From: Olsenella_L kribbiana
GTDB lineage: Bacteria; Actinomycetota; Coriobacteriia; Coriobacteriales; Atopobiaceae
Assembly: GCF_036408795.1 (NCBI RefSeq)
Contig: NZ_JAZGJP010000006.1
Coordinates: forward strand, 62,001 to 126,000
Length of the DNA: 64,000 bases
Direction of reading: 5' to 3'
Shown here: piece by piece, positions 1 through 8,182 of the stretch
Numbering within the stretch: position 1 is the first letter of the stretch
Layout of the letters: every line of letters starts with the position of its first letter
Notes under the pieces: model-generated
Told to the model about the DNA's origin: nothing
The model's input: the letters and a program-made list of their open reading frames with translations, nothing else
Databases searched by the model: none
Translations under genes and position numbers: made by a program

Positions 1-516
1 ATACATGGCAATGCGCTCGAGGCCATAGGTGATCTCGACAGGCACAGGATCGACCTCGATGCCGCCGACCTGCTGGAAGTACGTATACTGCGTGACCTCC
101 ATGCCGTCCATCCAGACTTCCCAGCCAAGGCCCCAGGCGCCAAGCGTCGGGCTCTCCCAGTCGTCCTCGACGAAGCGCACGTCGTGCTCGGCAGGATCGA
201 GGCCGATGGCGGCAAGAGAGCCGAGATAGAGGTCCTGCGAATCCTCAGGGCAGGGCTTCAGGACGACCTGGAACTGGTAGTAGTGCTGCATGCGGTTCGG
301 GTTGTCGCCGTAGCGGCCGTCGGCAGGGCGGCGGCAGGGCTGCGGATAGCAGGTCCTCCAGGCGTCCGGACCGAGCGAGCGCAGAAGCGTTGCCGTATGG
401 AACGTGCCTGCACCTACCTCGGAGTCATACGGCTGCATGACGGTGCAGCCCTTGTCTGCCCAGTAATGCTCGAGTGCCAGGATCATGTCCTGGAATGTGA
501 GCGCAGAGGTGCCCAT
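1..516 (-). CDS. glyQ: glycyl-tRNA synthetase alpha subunit (3' end outside window)
   Basis: Catalytic (alpha) chain of the tetrameric bacterial glycyl-tRNA synthetase, which charges tRNA-Gly in the cytosol. About 172 N-terminal codons are present and the gene runs off the left edge. Visible family signatures are the N-terminus 'MGTSALTFQDMILALEHYW', 'MQPYDSEVGAGT', 'CYPQPCRRPADGRYGDNP' and 'GLGWEVWMDGMEVTQYTYF', all part of the class II core that binds glycyl-adenylate. The ATG at 516 is the start that gives the family N-terminus. It lies 32 bases downstream of lepB on the same strand. The beta subunit gene glyS would be expected just beyond the window. Confidence 0.95.
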   Translation of the reverse strand, partial: MGTSALTFQDMILALEHYWADKGCTVMQPYDSEVGAGTFHTATLLRSLGPDAWRTCYPQPCRRPADGRYGDNPNRMQHYYQFQVVLKPCPEDSQDLYLGSLAAIGLDPAEHDVRFVEDDWESPTLGAWGLGWEVWMDGMEVTQYTYFQQVGGIEVDPVPVEITYGLERIAMY

Positions 517-547
517 GACATATCTCCTTCGTATGTGTGCGTGCCTG

Positions 548-1123
548 CTACAGAGAGCCGGCATCCGATAGCGGCCAGAAGATGAATAGCCCATGCGAGG
601 TGATGGAGCTGACCTCGATGGGACCGAAGTAGCGGGAGTCGAGCGAATTGGTCCTGTTGTCCCCCATCACCCAGACGCAGCCTTCAGGAACGGTATAAGG
701 GTACTCTATGGAGCCTGCGTTCGCAGACTGCATCGCGAGAGGTTCTGTCGGCTTGCCTTCCGTATAGGGCTCGTCGAGCGCCTCGCCGTCCACATAGACG
801 ACGCCGTCCTTGAACTCTACCGTCTGGCCTGACGTGGCGATCACGCGTTTGATGAGCGTGGACTTCGAATCCTCAGGATCGATGAAGGTCACGATGTCTC
901 CCTGCTTGGGAGAGCTGAAGTGGTAGGAGATCTTCTCTCCGATGAGCCTGTCGCCGATCTGGATCGTGTCGAGCATCGAGCCCGATGGCACCTCATAGAC
1001 TTCCGCAACGAATGTCCTGAACGCCAGCGCGCAGCCGATCGCTATCGCAATGACGAGGATCCATTCCAGGAATTCGTTGTGTTTCGGGGCATCTTCGCCC
1101 GTATCAGCATGGCGTGCTGCCAT
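548..1123 (-). CDS. lepB: signal peptidase I
   Basis: Membrane-bound type I signal peptidase that removes signal peptides from exported proteins. The 191-residue protein has one N-terminal membrane anchor (about residues 20-40), the catalytic Ser49 in 'PSGSM', the general-base Lys92 in 'LIKRV', and the conserved 'GDNRTNSLDSRYFGP' box near the C-terminus. The ATG at 1123 is preferred to a start 45 bases upstream because a purine-rich GAGAGGGGGAAG ribosome site precedes it. The gene overlaps the end of trmD by 20 bases, so it is probably the last gene of the rpsP operon and translationally coupled. Confidence 0.93.
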   Translation of the reverse strand: MAARHADTGEDAPKHNEFLEWILVIAIAIGCALAFRTFVAEVYEVPSGSMLDTIQIGDRLIGEKISYHFSSPKQGDIVTFIDPEDSKSTLIKRVIATSGQTVEFKDGVVYVDGEALDEPYTEGKPTEPLAMQSANAGSIEYPYTVPEGCVWVMGDNRTNSLDSRYFGPIEVSSITSHGLFIFWPLSDAGSL

Positions 1124-1859
1124 CTCGCTTCCCCCTCTCGGTGATTTCATCGATGAAGCGCTGCTCATCCGGCGTTAGTTCAGCATCCTCGAGAAGGTCT
1201 GGCCGCCAGGCAGCCGTACGCTCGAGCGAGCTTCTCCTTCTCCAGGCATCTACCTTGCCGTGATCTCCGGACAGGAGCACATCGGGCACATCCATGCCCT
1301 CGAATGATGCAGGACGCGTGTATTGGGCGTATTCGAGAAGACCATCAGAGAACGACTCGTCGAGTGCGCTCTTCTCGTCTCCCAAAGCGCCTGGCAAGAG
1401 CCTCACCACGGCATCCATGACGACGAGGGAGGCAAGCTCTCCTCCGGTAAGCACATAGTCGCCTATCGAGAGCACCTTGTCTGCCAGCGTGTAGCAGCGC
1501 TCGTCCATGCCTTCATAGCGTCCGCAGACAAAAAGGATCCGGTCCTGTTCCGAGAGCTCCCGGGCAATCTCTTCCGTGAAGGTCTCTCCGCAGGGAGAGA
1601 AGAAGATCGTATATGGCTTCTCCTCATGCATCTCGGAGACGGCATGCACCGCCTCGAATATGGGCTGCGGCTTCATGAGCATGCCCTGGCCGCCCCCGAA
1701 AGGAGCATCGTCCACCGTGCGGTGGCGGTCATGCGTCCAGGTGCGCAGGTCATAGGCAGAGAAATCGAAGACGCCCTTCTTGCGGGCACGCCCCAGGATG
1801 GAGGCACCAACATAGGGCTCGAACACTTCGGGGATGACGGATATTGCTTCGAAGAGCAC
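1104..1859 (-). CDS. trmD: tRNA (guanine-N1-)-methyltransferase TrmD
   Basis: SPOUT-class methyltransferase that makes m1G37 in tRNAs and prevents +1 frameshifting. The 251-residue protein has the family N-terminus 'FEAISVIPEVFEPYV', the 'DDAPFGGGQGMLMKP' loop and the trefoil-knot SAM site 'LSIGDYVLTGGELA'. The start codon is GTG. Its first base is shared with the last base of the rimM stop codon (TAGTG), which indicates tight translational coupling. It sits in the usual rpsP-rimM-trmD order. Confidence 0.97.
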   Translation of the reverse strand: MLFEAISVIPEVFEPYVGASILGRARKKGVFDFSAYDLRTWTHDRHRTVDDAPFGGGQGMLMKPQPIFEAVHAVSEMHEEKPYTIFFSPCGETFTEEIARELSEQDRILFVCGRYEGMDERCYTLADKVLSIGDYVLTGGELASLVVMDAVVRLLPGALGDEKSALDESFSDGLLEYAQYTRPASFEGMDVPDVLLSGDHGKVDAWRRRSSLERTAAWRPDLLEDAELTPDEQRFIDEITERGKRDGSTPC

Positions 1860-2380
1860 TAGTCCCCCTCTTCGGGAATCGTGCCTTTCGGCACATGCAC
1901 CTCGATGCTGCCCGAAGGCGGTATCTCGGACACGACATCAGGTATGACGGGAAGCAGGATCTCTCCGGCTGAAGTCCCTCTCACGACCCATACATCATTG
2001 GCAGGGCCTGTCAGGATCTCCTCGATCTCGCCGAGGTCGCCATATCCAGGATCTTCGACACGCCTTCCGATGAGGGCGTCGAGGTCCATGAAGGCAAAAT
2101 TGTCAGGAAGATCGTCGACGGAGACGAGAAGGGAGCGGCCGACCAGAGCCTCTGCAGCTCCAAGATCGCTTACGCCGTCCAGAGCTATGCGCTGTCCGCG
2201 CCCATCCGATGCGCATGAAAGCACCTTGTGCCAGCGCGGCCCCTTGAGCCGGGGCGGCACGACACAGACAGAAAGCCCTTCATGCATAAGAGAGGGAAGG
2301 CCGTGGACGGGAACCGTCACGACCTCCCCCTTTTTCCCGTGCGCTTTGACGACACGGGCTATCACGCGATAATCGGGCAT
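1859..2380 (-). CDS. rimM: ribosome maturation factor RimM
   Basis: 30S assembly factor that binds ribosomal protein S19 during maturation of the 16S 3' domain. The 173-residue protein has the N-terminal RimM domain ('YRVIARVVKAHGKKGEVV', roughly residues 4-85) and the C-terminal PRC-barrel ('LIGRRVEDPGYGDLGEIEE' onward), ending in 'ILLPVIPDVV'. It lies between khpA (3 bases upstream) and trmD (1-base overlap). Length and context are normal for the family. Confidence 0.95.
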   Translation of the reverse strand: MPDYRVIARVVKAHGKKGEVVTVPVHGLPSLMHEGLSVCVVPPRLKGPRWHKVLSCASDGRGQRIALDGVSDLGAAEALVGRSLLVSVDDLPDNFAFMDLDALIGRRVEDPGYGDLGEIEEILTGPANDVWVVRGTSAGEILLPVIPDVVSEIPPSGSIEVHVPKGTIPEEGD

Positions 2381-2383
2381 GCC

Positions 2384-2680
2384 CTAGCCCAACACCTCTA
2401 CCTCTACCGACGTACCGACACGCTGACCGAGTGCACGGGAAAGCGTGCGGATTGCCTTGATGGTGCGGCCCTTGCGGCCAATGACACGGCCTGCATCGGC
2501 AGCAGCGCAGCTGACCTCGATGAGCGTGCCGGACTCGGAGTCCGTCACATCGAGAGAGACTGCATCCTGATCGTCCACGAGTCCGCAGACGATATACTCC
2601 ACCAGGTCCGCAACCTTGTCTGAGGGCATCTCGACGTCGGCCTCGGTCTCGTCCGTGGTCTGATCGATTTCCTCAGCCAT
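2384..2680 (-). CDS. khpA: KH-domain RNA-binding protein KhpA
   Basis: Small single-KH RNA-binding protein (98 residues). The KH core is visible as 'DAGRVIGRKGRTIKAIRTL', with the GxxG loop in 'IGRKGRT'. Members of this family bind RNA and in some Gram-positives influence cell size and division together with KhpB. The ATG at 2680 is chosen because it gives the compact family length; a longer upstream reading would overlap rpsP and add arginine-rich out-of-frame sequence. It lies 4 bases after rpsP in the operon. Confidence 0.9.
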   Translation of the reverse strand: MAEEIDQTTDETEADVEMPSDKVADLVEYIVCGLVDDQDAVSLDVTDSESGTLIEVSCAAADAGRVIGRKGRTIKAIRTLSRALGQRVGTSVEVEVLG

Positions 2681-2684
2681 GAGA

Positions 2685-2993
2685 CTACTCAGCCTTTGCA
2701 GCCTTAGCAGCGGCCTTCTTCGAAAGCTTTGCCTTCTTCTCAGGTGCAGGAGCGCCGGTGCGCACAATGTCGATGAGGTGAGACACTGCGCTGGAGGGCT
2801 GAGCGCCCTTGGCGATCCAAGCGTCGACCTTCTCGAGGTCGAGCTCGATGGTCTTCGGGTTGGTCAGCGGGTTGTAGCGGCCGACCTCCTCGATCAGGCG
2901 ACCATCACGCGGGCTGCGGCCGTCAGCGACGACAACACGATAGTACGGACGCTTCTTGGCACCATGGCGGGCCAGGCGAATCTTAACTGCCAA
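2685..2993 (-). CDS. rpsP: 30S ribosomal protein S16
   Basis: Small-subunit ribosomal protein S16, 102 residues, first gene of the operon. The S16 signature 'VKIRLARHGAKKRPYYRVV' begins right after the start, and a lysine/alanine-rich tail follows residue 85. The start is TTG at 2993, since no ATG or GTG is available in the right place, and it is preceded by AGAGGAG eight bases upstream. A promoter candidate lies about 80-105 bases upstream. Confidence 0.97.
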   Translation of the reverse strand: MAVKIRLARHGAKKRPYYRVVVADGRSPRDGRLIEEVGRYNPLTNPKTIELDLEKVDAWIAKGAQPSSAVSHLIDIVRTGAPAPEKKAKLSKKAAAKAAKAE

Positions 2994-3071
2994 GGCAAAA
3001 CTCCTCTAGACGCGCGGCCCTCTGAGAATGTAGGGATGATGGGCCGCATTGGCTCTATACAGCAACTGTAA

Positions 3072-3099
3072 ATTGTACGACTCTCAGGCATGCATGCAA
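3072..3099 (-). promoter_or_regulatory. candidate promoter of the rpsP operon
   Basis: On the minus strand, TTGCAT (-35, 3094-3099) and TACAAT (-10, 3072-3077) are separated by 16 bases. The implied leader of about 70 bases contains an inverted repeat GCGGCCC...GGGCCGC (about 3013-3046) before the S16 ribosome site. Assigned by similarity to sigma-70 consensus only. Confidence 0.5.
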
Positions 3100-3170
3100 G
3101 GTGCAGTTTTTGTGGAGCAGCCAGCGACTTTGCGCCGATTTCACGCTTTCAGGCCTCTGAGGGGAAGATG

Positions 3171-3202
3171 TTAAGCGTAGCTTAAGCTGGGCCACGTACG
3201 AT
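3171..3202 (+). promoter_or_regulatory. direct repeat overlapping a candidate promoter of the two-component operon
   Basis: TTAAGC occurs at 3171-3176 and again at 3182-3187, an 11-base period typical of tandem binding by OmpR/PhoB-family regulators. A -10-like TACGAT follows at 3197-3202, so the repeats occupy the place of the -35 box. The next gene encodes an OmpR-family regulator, so autoregulation is likely but inferred. Confidence 0.45.
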
Positions 3203-3258
3203 ACGCGACAAGTTCCACAGCGTATGGCCTTGCTCTCACGGCAGGAAGGAATGGCCTC

Positions 3259-3939
3259 ATGAATGTACTGGTAATAGAAGACGAGCGCAAGCTTGCCGAT
3301 GCAATCGTTCGCATACTGACCGACGCCGGCTACAACGCCGAAGCAACCTATGACGGACAGAGCGGCCTGACCTATGCCGAAAGCGGACTCTATGACCTCA
3401 TCGTCCTTGACCGCATGCTTCCGGGCATGGATGGCATCGAGCTGCTCCGCAATCTCCGCCATGAGAAGAACTCCACCCCTGTCCTCATGCTGACGGCACG
3501 CACCTCGACGGAAGACAAGGTCGAGGGCCTCGACGCAGGTGCGGACGACTATCTGACAAAGCCATTCGAGTCTGCTGAGTTCCTGGCACGTGTGCGCGCC
3601 CTTGGCCGCCGCCAGGGCGCCGTGATGCTCGACGAGGCGAACTTCGGCGACCTCACGCTCGACCTCAATACGCACGACCTCTCCCGCGGCACGAAGTCCG
3701 TGCACCTCTCCGGCAAGGAGTTCGAAGTCCTGAAGCTCCTCATGAGCTCCACGCAGCGCGTCGTCTCCAAGCAGGACCTCCTGACCCGTGTCTGGGGCAC
3801 TGACGGCGAGGCTTCCGAGAACTCTGCCGAGGCCTACATCTCGTTCCTCCGCAAGAAGCTCAACCATATCAATTCGAAGGTCCAGATCACGACGCTGCGC
3901 ATGCTCGGCTATCGTCTGGAGATGTTCGATCAGGAGTAG
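3259..3939 (+). CDS. OmpR-family DNA-binding response regulator
   Basis: Cytosolic response regulator of 226 residues. The receiver domain (about 1-115) shows the acidic pocket 'VIEDE' (Glu7, Asp8), the phosphoacceptor Asp51 in 'LIVLDRMLPGMDG' and the conserved lysine in 'DYLTKPF'. A winged-helix DNA-binding domain follows ('LSGKEFEVLKLLMSS...', ending 'TTLRMLGYRLE'). The partner kinase begins 5 bases downstream. The signal sensed cannot be told from the sequence. Confidence 0.95.
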   Translation: MNVLVIEDERKLADAIVRILTDAGYNAEATYDGQSGLTYAESGLYDLIVLDRMLPGMDGIELLRNLRHEKNSTPVLMLTARTSTEDKVEGLDAGADDYLTKPFESAEFLARVRALGRRQGAVMLDEANFGDLTLDLNTHDLSRGTKSVHLSGKEFEVLKLLMSSTQRVVSKQDLLTRVWGTDGEASENSAEAYISFLRKKLNHINSKVQITTLRMLGYRLEMFDQE

Positions 3940-3944
3940 CTCAG

Positions 3945-5186
3945 ATGCTCAAGAAGCTGCATAAGCAGTTCGTGATCGTCACGGTTCTTCTCGTAGGGCT
4001 CATACTCGTGGGTGTCATGGGTATGAGCCTTTATTCGACCTATAGCAACCAGCAGCAGATGGTGCGAGAGAGCCTCGAGCACGTGCTTCATGAGGTCAAC
4101 TCCGCTACAGGTTCGACGAGCATCAGCCTCGGGAAGGACAGCCCGCGCCCCAACATGCTGACGGCAGCAGTCAGGGTCGAGAGCGATGGCACGATCACGG
4201 GCTATACGACGACAATCGCCCAGCTCACGGAAGATCAGCTCGAGGACACGATTGCAAAGGTCCTGAAATCGGGACAGTCTTCGGGACACATCGCAGACCA
4301 GCACATCCAATGGCAGTCCACAAGCAACTCAGATGGCACGACGACGATTGCGCTTGTCGAGACCTCGATCCTCGATGAAGCATTCTCGCGCCAGCTTGTA
4401 TCTGCTGCTGTCATCATCTCGAGCGCTCTTGCCGCCCTTCTCCTTATCACCTGGTATCTCACGAAGTGGATGCTGAAGCCGGTGCAGGAGGCATGGACCT
4501 CGCAGAGGCGCTTCGTCGCCGATGCCTCGCATGAGCTCAAGACACCGCTTGCCGTCATCCTGGCGAACAGCCAGATCCTTCAGGCTGACAAGAGCCTGCC
4601 CGAGGACTCGAGGCGCTGGGTAGACTCCACGGCCGACGAGGCGCAGCAGATGGCATCGCTCGTGAACGACCTCCTGACGCTTGCCCGTGCCGACGAGAAC
4701 GGTGCTGCCACGAAGGGCAAGATGCCGCAGGAGACGCTCGACTTCTCGGATATCGTGGACAACGTCGCCCTCGAGTTCGATGCGATGGCATTCGAGCGCG
4801 GCTGCGAGCTTGAAAGCACGATCGAGCCAGGCCTCAAGGTCAAGGGAGATGCTCAGTCCCTGAAGCGCCTTGCCAAGATCCTCGTGGACAACGCGACGAA
4901 GTATGCTGCCAAGGGCACGGTCGTCACCTTGAATCTCAAGGACGATTCCGGACACGCGGTCCTTTCCGTCAACAATCTCGGCACGCCAATCGACCCCGAG
5001 GACCTTCCCCATGTCTTTGAGCGCTTCTACCGCTCTGACAAGGCGCGCACCCGCGAGACAGGCGGCTTTGGCCTCGGCCTTGCCATTGCCCAATCCATCG
5101 CCCAGACGCATGGTGGTACGATTGAGGCCGCAAGCGACAAGGAGCACGGCACGACCTTCACGGTACGTCTGCCCGAGACACGGTGA
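3945..5186 (+). CDS. membrane sensor histidine kinase
   Basis: Membrane-bound histidine kinase of 413 residues that should phosphorylate the adjacent regulator. It has two transmembrane segments (about 10-30 and 150-172) flanking a roughly 120-residue extracytoplasmic sensor region. The HisKA motif has the phosphoacceptor His196 in 'DASHELKTPLAV', followed by the N box 'ILVDNATKYA', the 'HVFERFYRSDKAR' F box and the G box 'GGFGLGLAIAQ'. No HAMP or PAS domain is obvious. It is followed at once by dinB. Confidence 0.94.
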   Translation: MLKKLHKQFVIVTVLLVGLILVGVMGMSLYSTYSNQQQMVRESLEHVLHEVNSATGSTSISLGKDSPRPNMLTAAVRVESDGTITGYTTTIAQLTEDQLEDTIAKVLKSGQSSGHIADQHIQWQSTSNSDGTTTIALVETSILDEAFSRQLVSAAVIISSALAALLLITWYLTKWMLKPVQEAWTSQRRFVADASHELKTPLAVILANSQILQADKSLPEDSRRWVDSTADEAQQMASLVNDLLTLARADENGAATKGKMPQETLDFSDIVDNVALEFDAMAFERGCELESTIEPGLKVKGDAQSLKRLAKILVDNATKYAAKGTVVTLNLKDDSGHAVLSVNNLGTPIDPEDLPHVFERFYRSDKARTRETGGFGLGLAIAQSIAQTHGGTIEAASDKEHGTTFTVRLPETR

Positions 5187-5187
5187 T

Positions 5188-6477
5188 ATGGACAGCCACA
5201 GCAAAACCAATGCAGGAAATCACAGGACCCTCCCCACATGGGAGGGTCCTGCCATAGGGCTCTTGGATCTCGATGCCTTCTTCGCATCCGTCGAGCAGCT
5301 CGACCATCCTGCCTGGCGTGGCAAGCCCGTGATTGTCGGAGGAAGTCCCAAAGACCGCGGCGTCGTCTCGACCGCCTCCTATGAAGCAAGGAAGTACGGC
5401 GTCCATTCCGCCATGCCTTCTGCCACTGCCCAGAAGCTCTGCCCCAATGCGATATGGACGCGCGGCCATTTCGACCGCTACCGCGAGCTCTCCCACAAAG
5501 TCATGGCGCTCATCCTCGACGAGACGCCGCTTGTCGAGCAGATGTCGATCGATGAGGCCTTCTTCGATATCACGCCAGGACGCTATTCGAACGAGCACCC
5601 TGTGCTCATTGCCGAGCGGCTTCAGGAGCGCGTGGCTGCGCTTGGCATCACCTGCTCGATCGGCCTTGGAACCTCGAAGACCGTAGCAAAGATTGCCTCA
5701 GAGACACGAAAGCCTCGCGGCCTTACGCCAGTCTATCCAGGCACAGAGCAGCGCTTTCTTGCTCCCCTTCCGCTGTCGCGCATGTCAGGCATAGGCGCTG
5801 CCACCGAGCGCAGGCTCAGATCCTTCGGCATGAGAACCCTGGGCGACCTCGCACATGCCGACGACGAGGATCTCTCAGCGCTCTTGGGGCAGTATGGACC
5901 CCAGCTCAAGCGCCGCGCACAGGGACTCGAGCTTTCTCCCGTACGTCCCTTCGTGCAGAAGCGCGAGCCGAAGTCGGTCTCTGCCGAGCATACGTTTCCG
6001 CATGACCTCACGACAGAGCATGACCTTCTGGCGGCCATCGATCTGGCAGCAGCACGGTGCGGCACCCGCCTGCGTGCCCAGAAGCTCGAGGGCACCGTCG
6101 TGACGCTGAAGCTCCGCTACCATGACCTCAGCTACCGCACGGCGCAGATGCCTGTGGGACGCGCCACAGACGACGAGCATGTCTTCGGCCCCATGGCACG
6201 GCGTCTCCTTTCCCAGATCTGGCATGAAGGCACAGGTGTCCGTCTTGTCGGCGTCGGCCTTTCTGGATTCGGACGCGAGGCAGAGCCCCAGCAGCTTGCG
6301 CTCAACCTTGACGGCGCTCCCGAGCCTGCAGCGCCGCGTGACCTCCACGCACTGTCAGAAGCGGCAGACGAAATACGGCGCCGCTTCGGAAGCAGCGCCG
6401 TATCATATGGCCGCGATATGAGGCTCAAGGGAAAGGACGTGCCAGAACGTCCTGACGACGAGCTGGGAGGGGACTAG
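5188..6477 (+). CDS. dinB: DNA polymerase IV
   Basis: Y-family translesion DNA polymerase, 429 residues. The catalytic acidic residues are visible in 'LLDLDAFFASVEQ' and 'SIDEAFFDIT', with helix-hairpin-helix and little-finger regions behind. The ATG at 5188 is one base after the kinase stop (TGATATG), so translation may be coupled to the two-component genes. Upstream in-frame starts would lie inside the kinase. No C-terminal clamp-binding motif was clear. The stop codon overlaps that of the convergent rsfS at a shared CTAG. Confidence 0.93.
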   Translation: MDSHSKTNAGNHRTLPTWEGPAIGLLDLDAFFASVEQLDHPAWRGKPVIVGGSPKDRGVVSTASYEARKYGVHSAMPSATAQKLCPNAIWTRGHFDRYRELSHKVMALILDETPLVEQMSIDEAFFDITPGRYSNEHPVLIAERLQERVAALGITCSIGLGTSKTVAKIASETRKPRGLTPVYPGTEQRFLAPLPLSRMSGIGAATERRLRSFGMRTLGDLAHADDEDLSALLGQYGPQLKRRAQGLELSPVRPFVQKREPKSVSAEHTFPHDLTTEHDLLAAIDLAAARCGTRLRAQKLEGTVVTLKLRYHDLSYRTAQMPVGRATDDEHVFGPMARRLLSQIWHEGTGVRLVGVGLSGFGREAEPQQLALNLDGAPEPAAPRDLHALSEAADEIRRRFGSSAVSYGRDMRLKGKDVPERPDDELGGD

Positions 6478-6860
6478 GCCTCCTTCGGCTCCTCTTCCCC
6501 ATCTTTCTCGAGTCCGAGATCGATCCTCGGTGCATCGCCCCAGAGGCGCTCGAGACGGTAGTACCTGCGCGTCTCCTCATCGAAGATATGGATGACGACA
6601 GGACCGTAATCCATGAGGATCCAGTGCTTGCCGTCACGCCCCTCGATGGAGATGGGGTCCTCGGCGCAGTTAAGGCGGACCTTCTTCTCGATCTCGTCGA
6701 CGATGGCATCAGCCTGATGGGCGTTCATCGCGGAAGCGATCAGGAAGTAGTCGCACATATCCGAAAGCTGCGTGAGGTCCAGAAGCGCAATGTCATATGC
6801 CTTCTTGTCGTCAGCTGCCGCAGCAGCGACCTTCGCAAGTTCGAGCGGTGTCACACTCAT
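6474..6860 (-). CDS. rsfS: ribosomal silencing factor RsfS
   Basis: 128-residue member of the RsfS/Iojap family, which binds L14 on the 50S subunit and blocks subunit joining under starvation. Family features seen are 'KKAYDIALLDLTQLSDMCDYFLIA', split as 'AYDIALLDL' and 'CDYFLIASAMN', and 'HWILMDYGPVVIHIF'. Its start overlaps the end of yqeK as ATGA. The C-terminus carries an acidic tail. It is the last gene of the nadD-yqeK-rsfS set, an order seen in many Gram-positive genomes. Confidence 0.95.
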   Translation of the reverse strand: MSVTPLELAKVAAAAADDKKAYDIALLDLTQLSDMCDYFLIASAMNAHQADAIVDEIEKKVRLNCAEDPISIEGRDGKHWILMDYGPVVIHIFDEETRRYYRLERLWGDAPRIDLGLEKDGEEEPKEA

Positions 6861-7498
6861 GCATGTTCCTTTTCTACAAGTGCGTTGTATATATCGACCG
6901 TGCCGGGATAGAGATAGCGCCGGGTCTCGATCACATAGACGATGCCGCCTGCAAACGACGCCCAGAAGACCTCATCGAGCGGCGCTGCGCCGACAAGTCC
7001 GCGTATATTGTCTATACCCGGATAGGGCTTGCGCAACGGCTCTATGCCATCGGCCACAAAAAGCACCATATCGAGGTCCGACATGTCGGCAGCCCCTGTG
7101 GTGTGGCGAGAGATGGCCTGCCAGATGCTCTGAGGAAGCTCGGGATAGCGCTGGGGCAAGGTACGTGCTGCGATGAGGCCATGCAGGAGCGGCTCGCATT
7201 TCTCGAGCGGCGCGTCCAGCTCTATGCCGAGATGCTTCGCCTCTTCTATCTGCGCTTCATGCGTCTCAGCCTTCACCCAGTCATGCAGGATGCCGGCACA
7301 GCGTGCCTCGAAGCAGTCCACACCGTAGACCCCTGCCATCCACTCGGCAGTCCGTGCCACCGAAAGCGAATGGGCAAGGCGCTTCGGCTTCTCTGCAAGC
7401 TGCGCCTTGATATCGCGCTCGAGCTCTGCTATCTCTTTCCGCTGCCCATCCGTATAGGGGATGCTGCAGCGCGGTATGTTCCATACCTTATCTGGCAT
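6857..7498 (-). CDS. yqeK: YqeK-type HD-domain nucleotide hydrolase
   Basis: HD-superfamily protein of 213 residues related to YqeK, a symmetrical Ap4A hydrolase. The metal-binding pattern is seen as 'LAHSLSVARTAEWMA' (first His), 'ILHDWVK' (HD pair) and later histidines in 'LLHGLIAA' and 'SRHTTG'. The ATG at 7498 is preferred because the upstream alternative lies further inside nadD; it overlaps nadD by 11 bases. The catalytic assignment rests on family and on the nadD-yqeK-rsfS neighbourhood. Confidence 0.88.
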   Translation of the reverse strand: MPDKVWNIPRCSIPYTDGQRKEIAELERDIKAQLAEKPKRLAHSLSVARTAEWMAGVYGVDCFEARCAGILHDWVKAETHEAQIEEAKHLGIELDAPLEKCEPLLHGLIAARTLPQRYPELPQSIWQAISRHTTGAADMSDLDMVLFVADGIEPLRKPYPGIDNIRGLVGAAPLDEVFWASFAGGIVYVIETRRYLYPGTVDIYNALVEKEHA

Positions 7499-8162
7499 AT
7501 TTCCCTGCCTTTGCGCCATAGAGCTGATGCTTGTGGAGATACCCTGTGACGGAGTCCGGCGTCAGATAGCGCAGGCTCTGTCCCTTGCCCACCCGCTCGC
7601 GCAGATAGCTCGAGGAGATGGCAAGAGCCGGGACCTCGAGATAGATCACATGGAAGTCGATGCCAGAAGAATCGATAGCGCCGGCAGCCTTGTCGAGGTT
7701 GTAGCCGGGCCGTGTTGCCCCCACAAGCGTCGCATTCTCGGCAATGCTTGCCGAGTTGTTCCAGCGCACGATGTCGGCAATTGCGTCGGCTCCCGTGATG
7801 AAGTAGAGCTCCACATTCTGAGGATAGTGCTCCTTCAGAAGACGGAGCGTCTCTGAGGTATAGGTGATGCCAGGGCGGTCCACCTCGAAACGGCTTGCCA
7901 CGAAATGCGGGTTGTCCGAGGTCGCCAATAGCGTCATCGCGTAGCGGTCCTCGCCCGAGGCAATCTTCTTGCCCTGCTTGAAGGCAGGGCTTCCTGCCGG
8001 CATGAAGACAACAAGATCGAGATTCAGGTCGTCATACGCCTGTTCCGCAGCGACGAGGTGTCCATTGTGTATCGGGTCGAAGGTGCCGCCCATGATGCCA
8101 AGGCGGTAGGTCCTCGAGGGGTCCTGGCCGAGCTGCGGCAGATCGAAGCGCTCCTGTTCCAT
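7488..8162 (-). CDS. nadD: nicotinate-nucleotide adenylyltransferase
   Basis: Converts nicotinate mononucleotide and ATP to deamido-NAD in NAD synthesis. The 224-residue protein has the nucleotidyltransferase motif 'IMGGTFDPIHNGHL' and the C-terminal 'ISSSYLRERV' ATP-binding motif. The ATG at 8162 is chosen because GGGAGGGG lies about 10 bases upstream; a TTG nine bases earlier would sit too close to that site. It follows proB by 20 bases. Confidence 0.95.
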   Translation of the reverse strand: MEQERFDLPQLGQDPSRTYRLGIMGGTFDPIHNGHLVAAEQAYDDLNLDLVVFMPAGSPAFKQGKKIASGEDRYAMTLLATSDNPHFVASRFEVDRPGITYTSETLRLLKEHYPQNVELYFITGADAIADIVRWNNSASIAENATLVGATRPGYNLDKAAGAIDSSGIDFHVIYLEVPALAISSSYLRERVGKGQSLRYLTPDSVTGYLHKHQLYGAKAGKYAR

Positions 8163-8182
8163 AAGGCTCAATCCCCTCCCGC

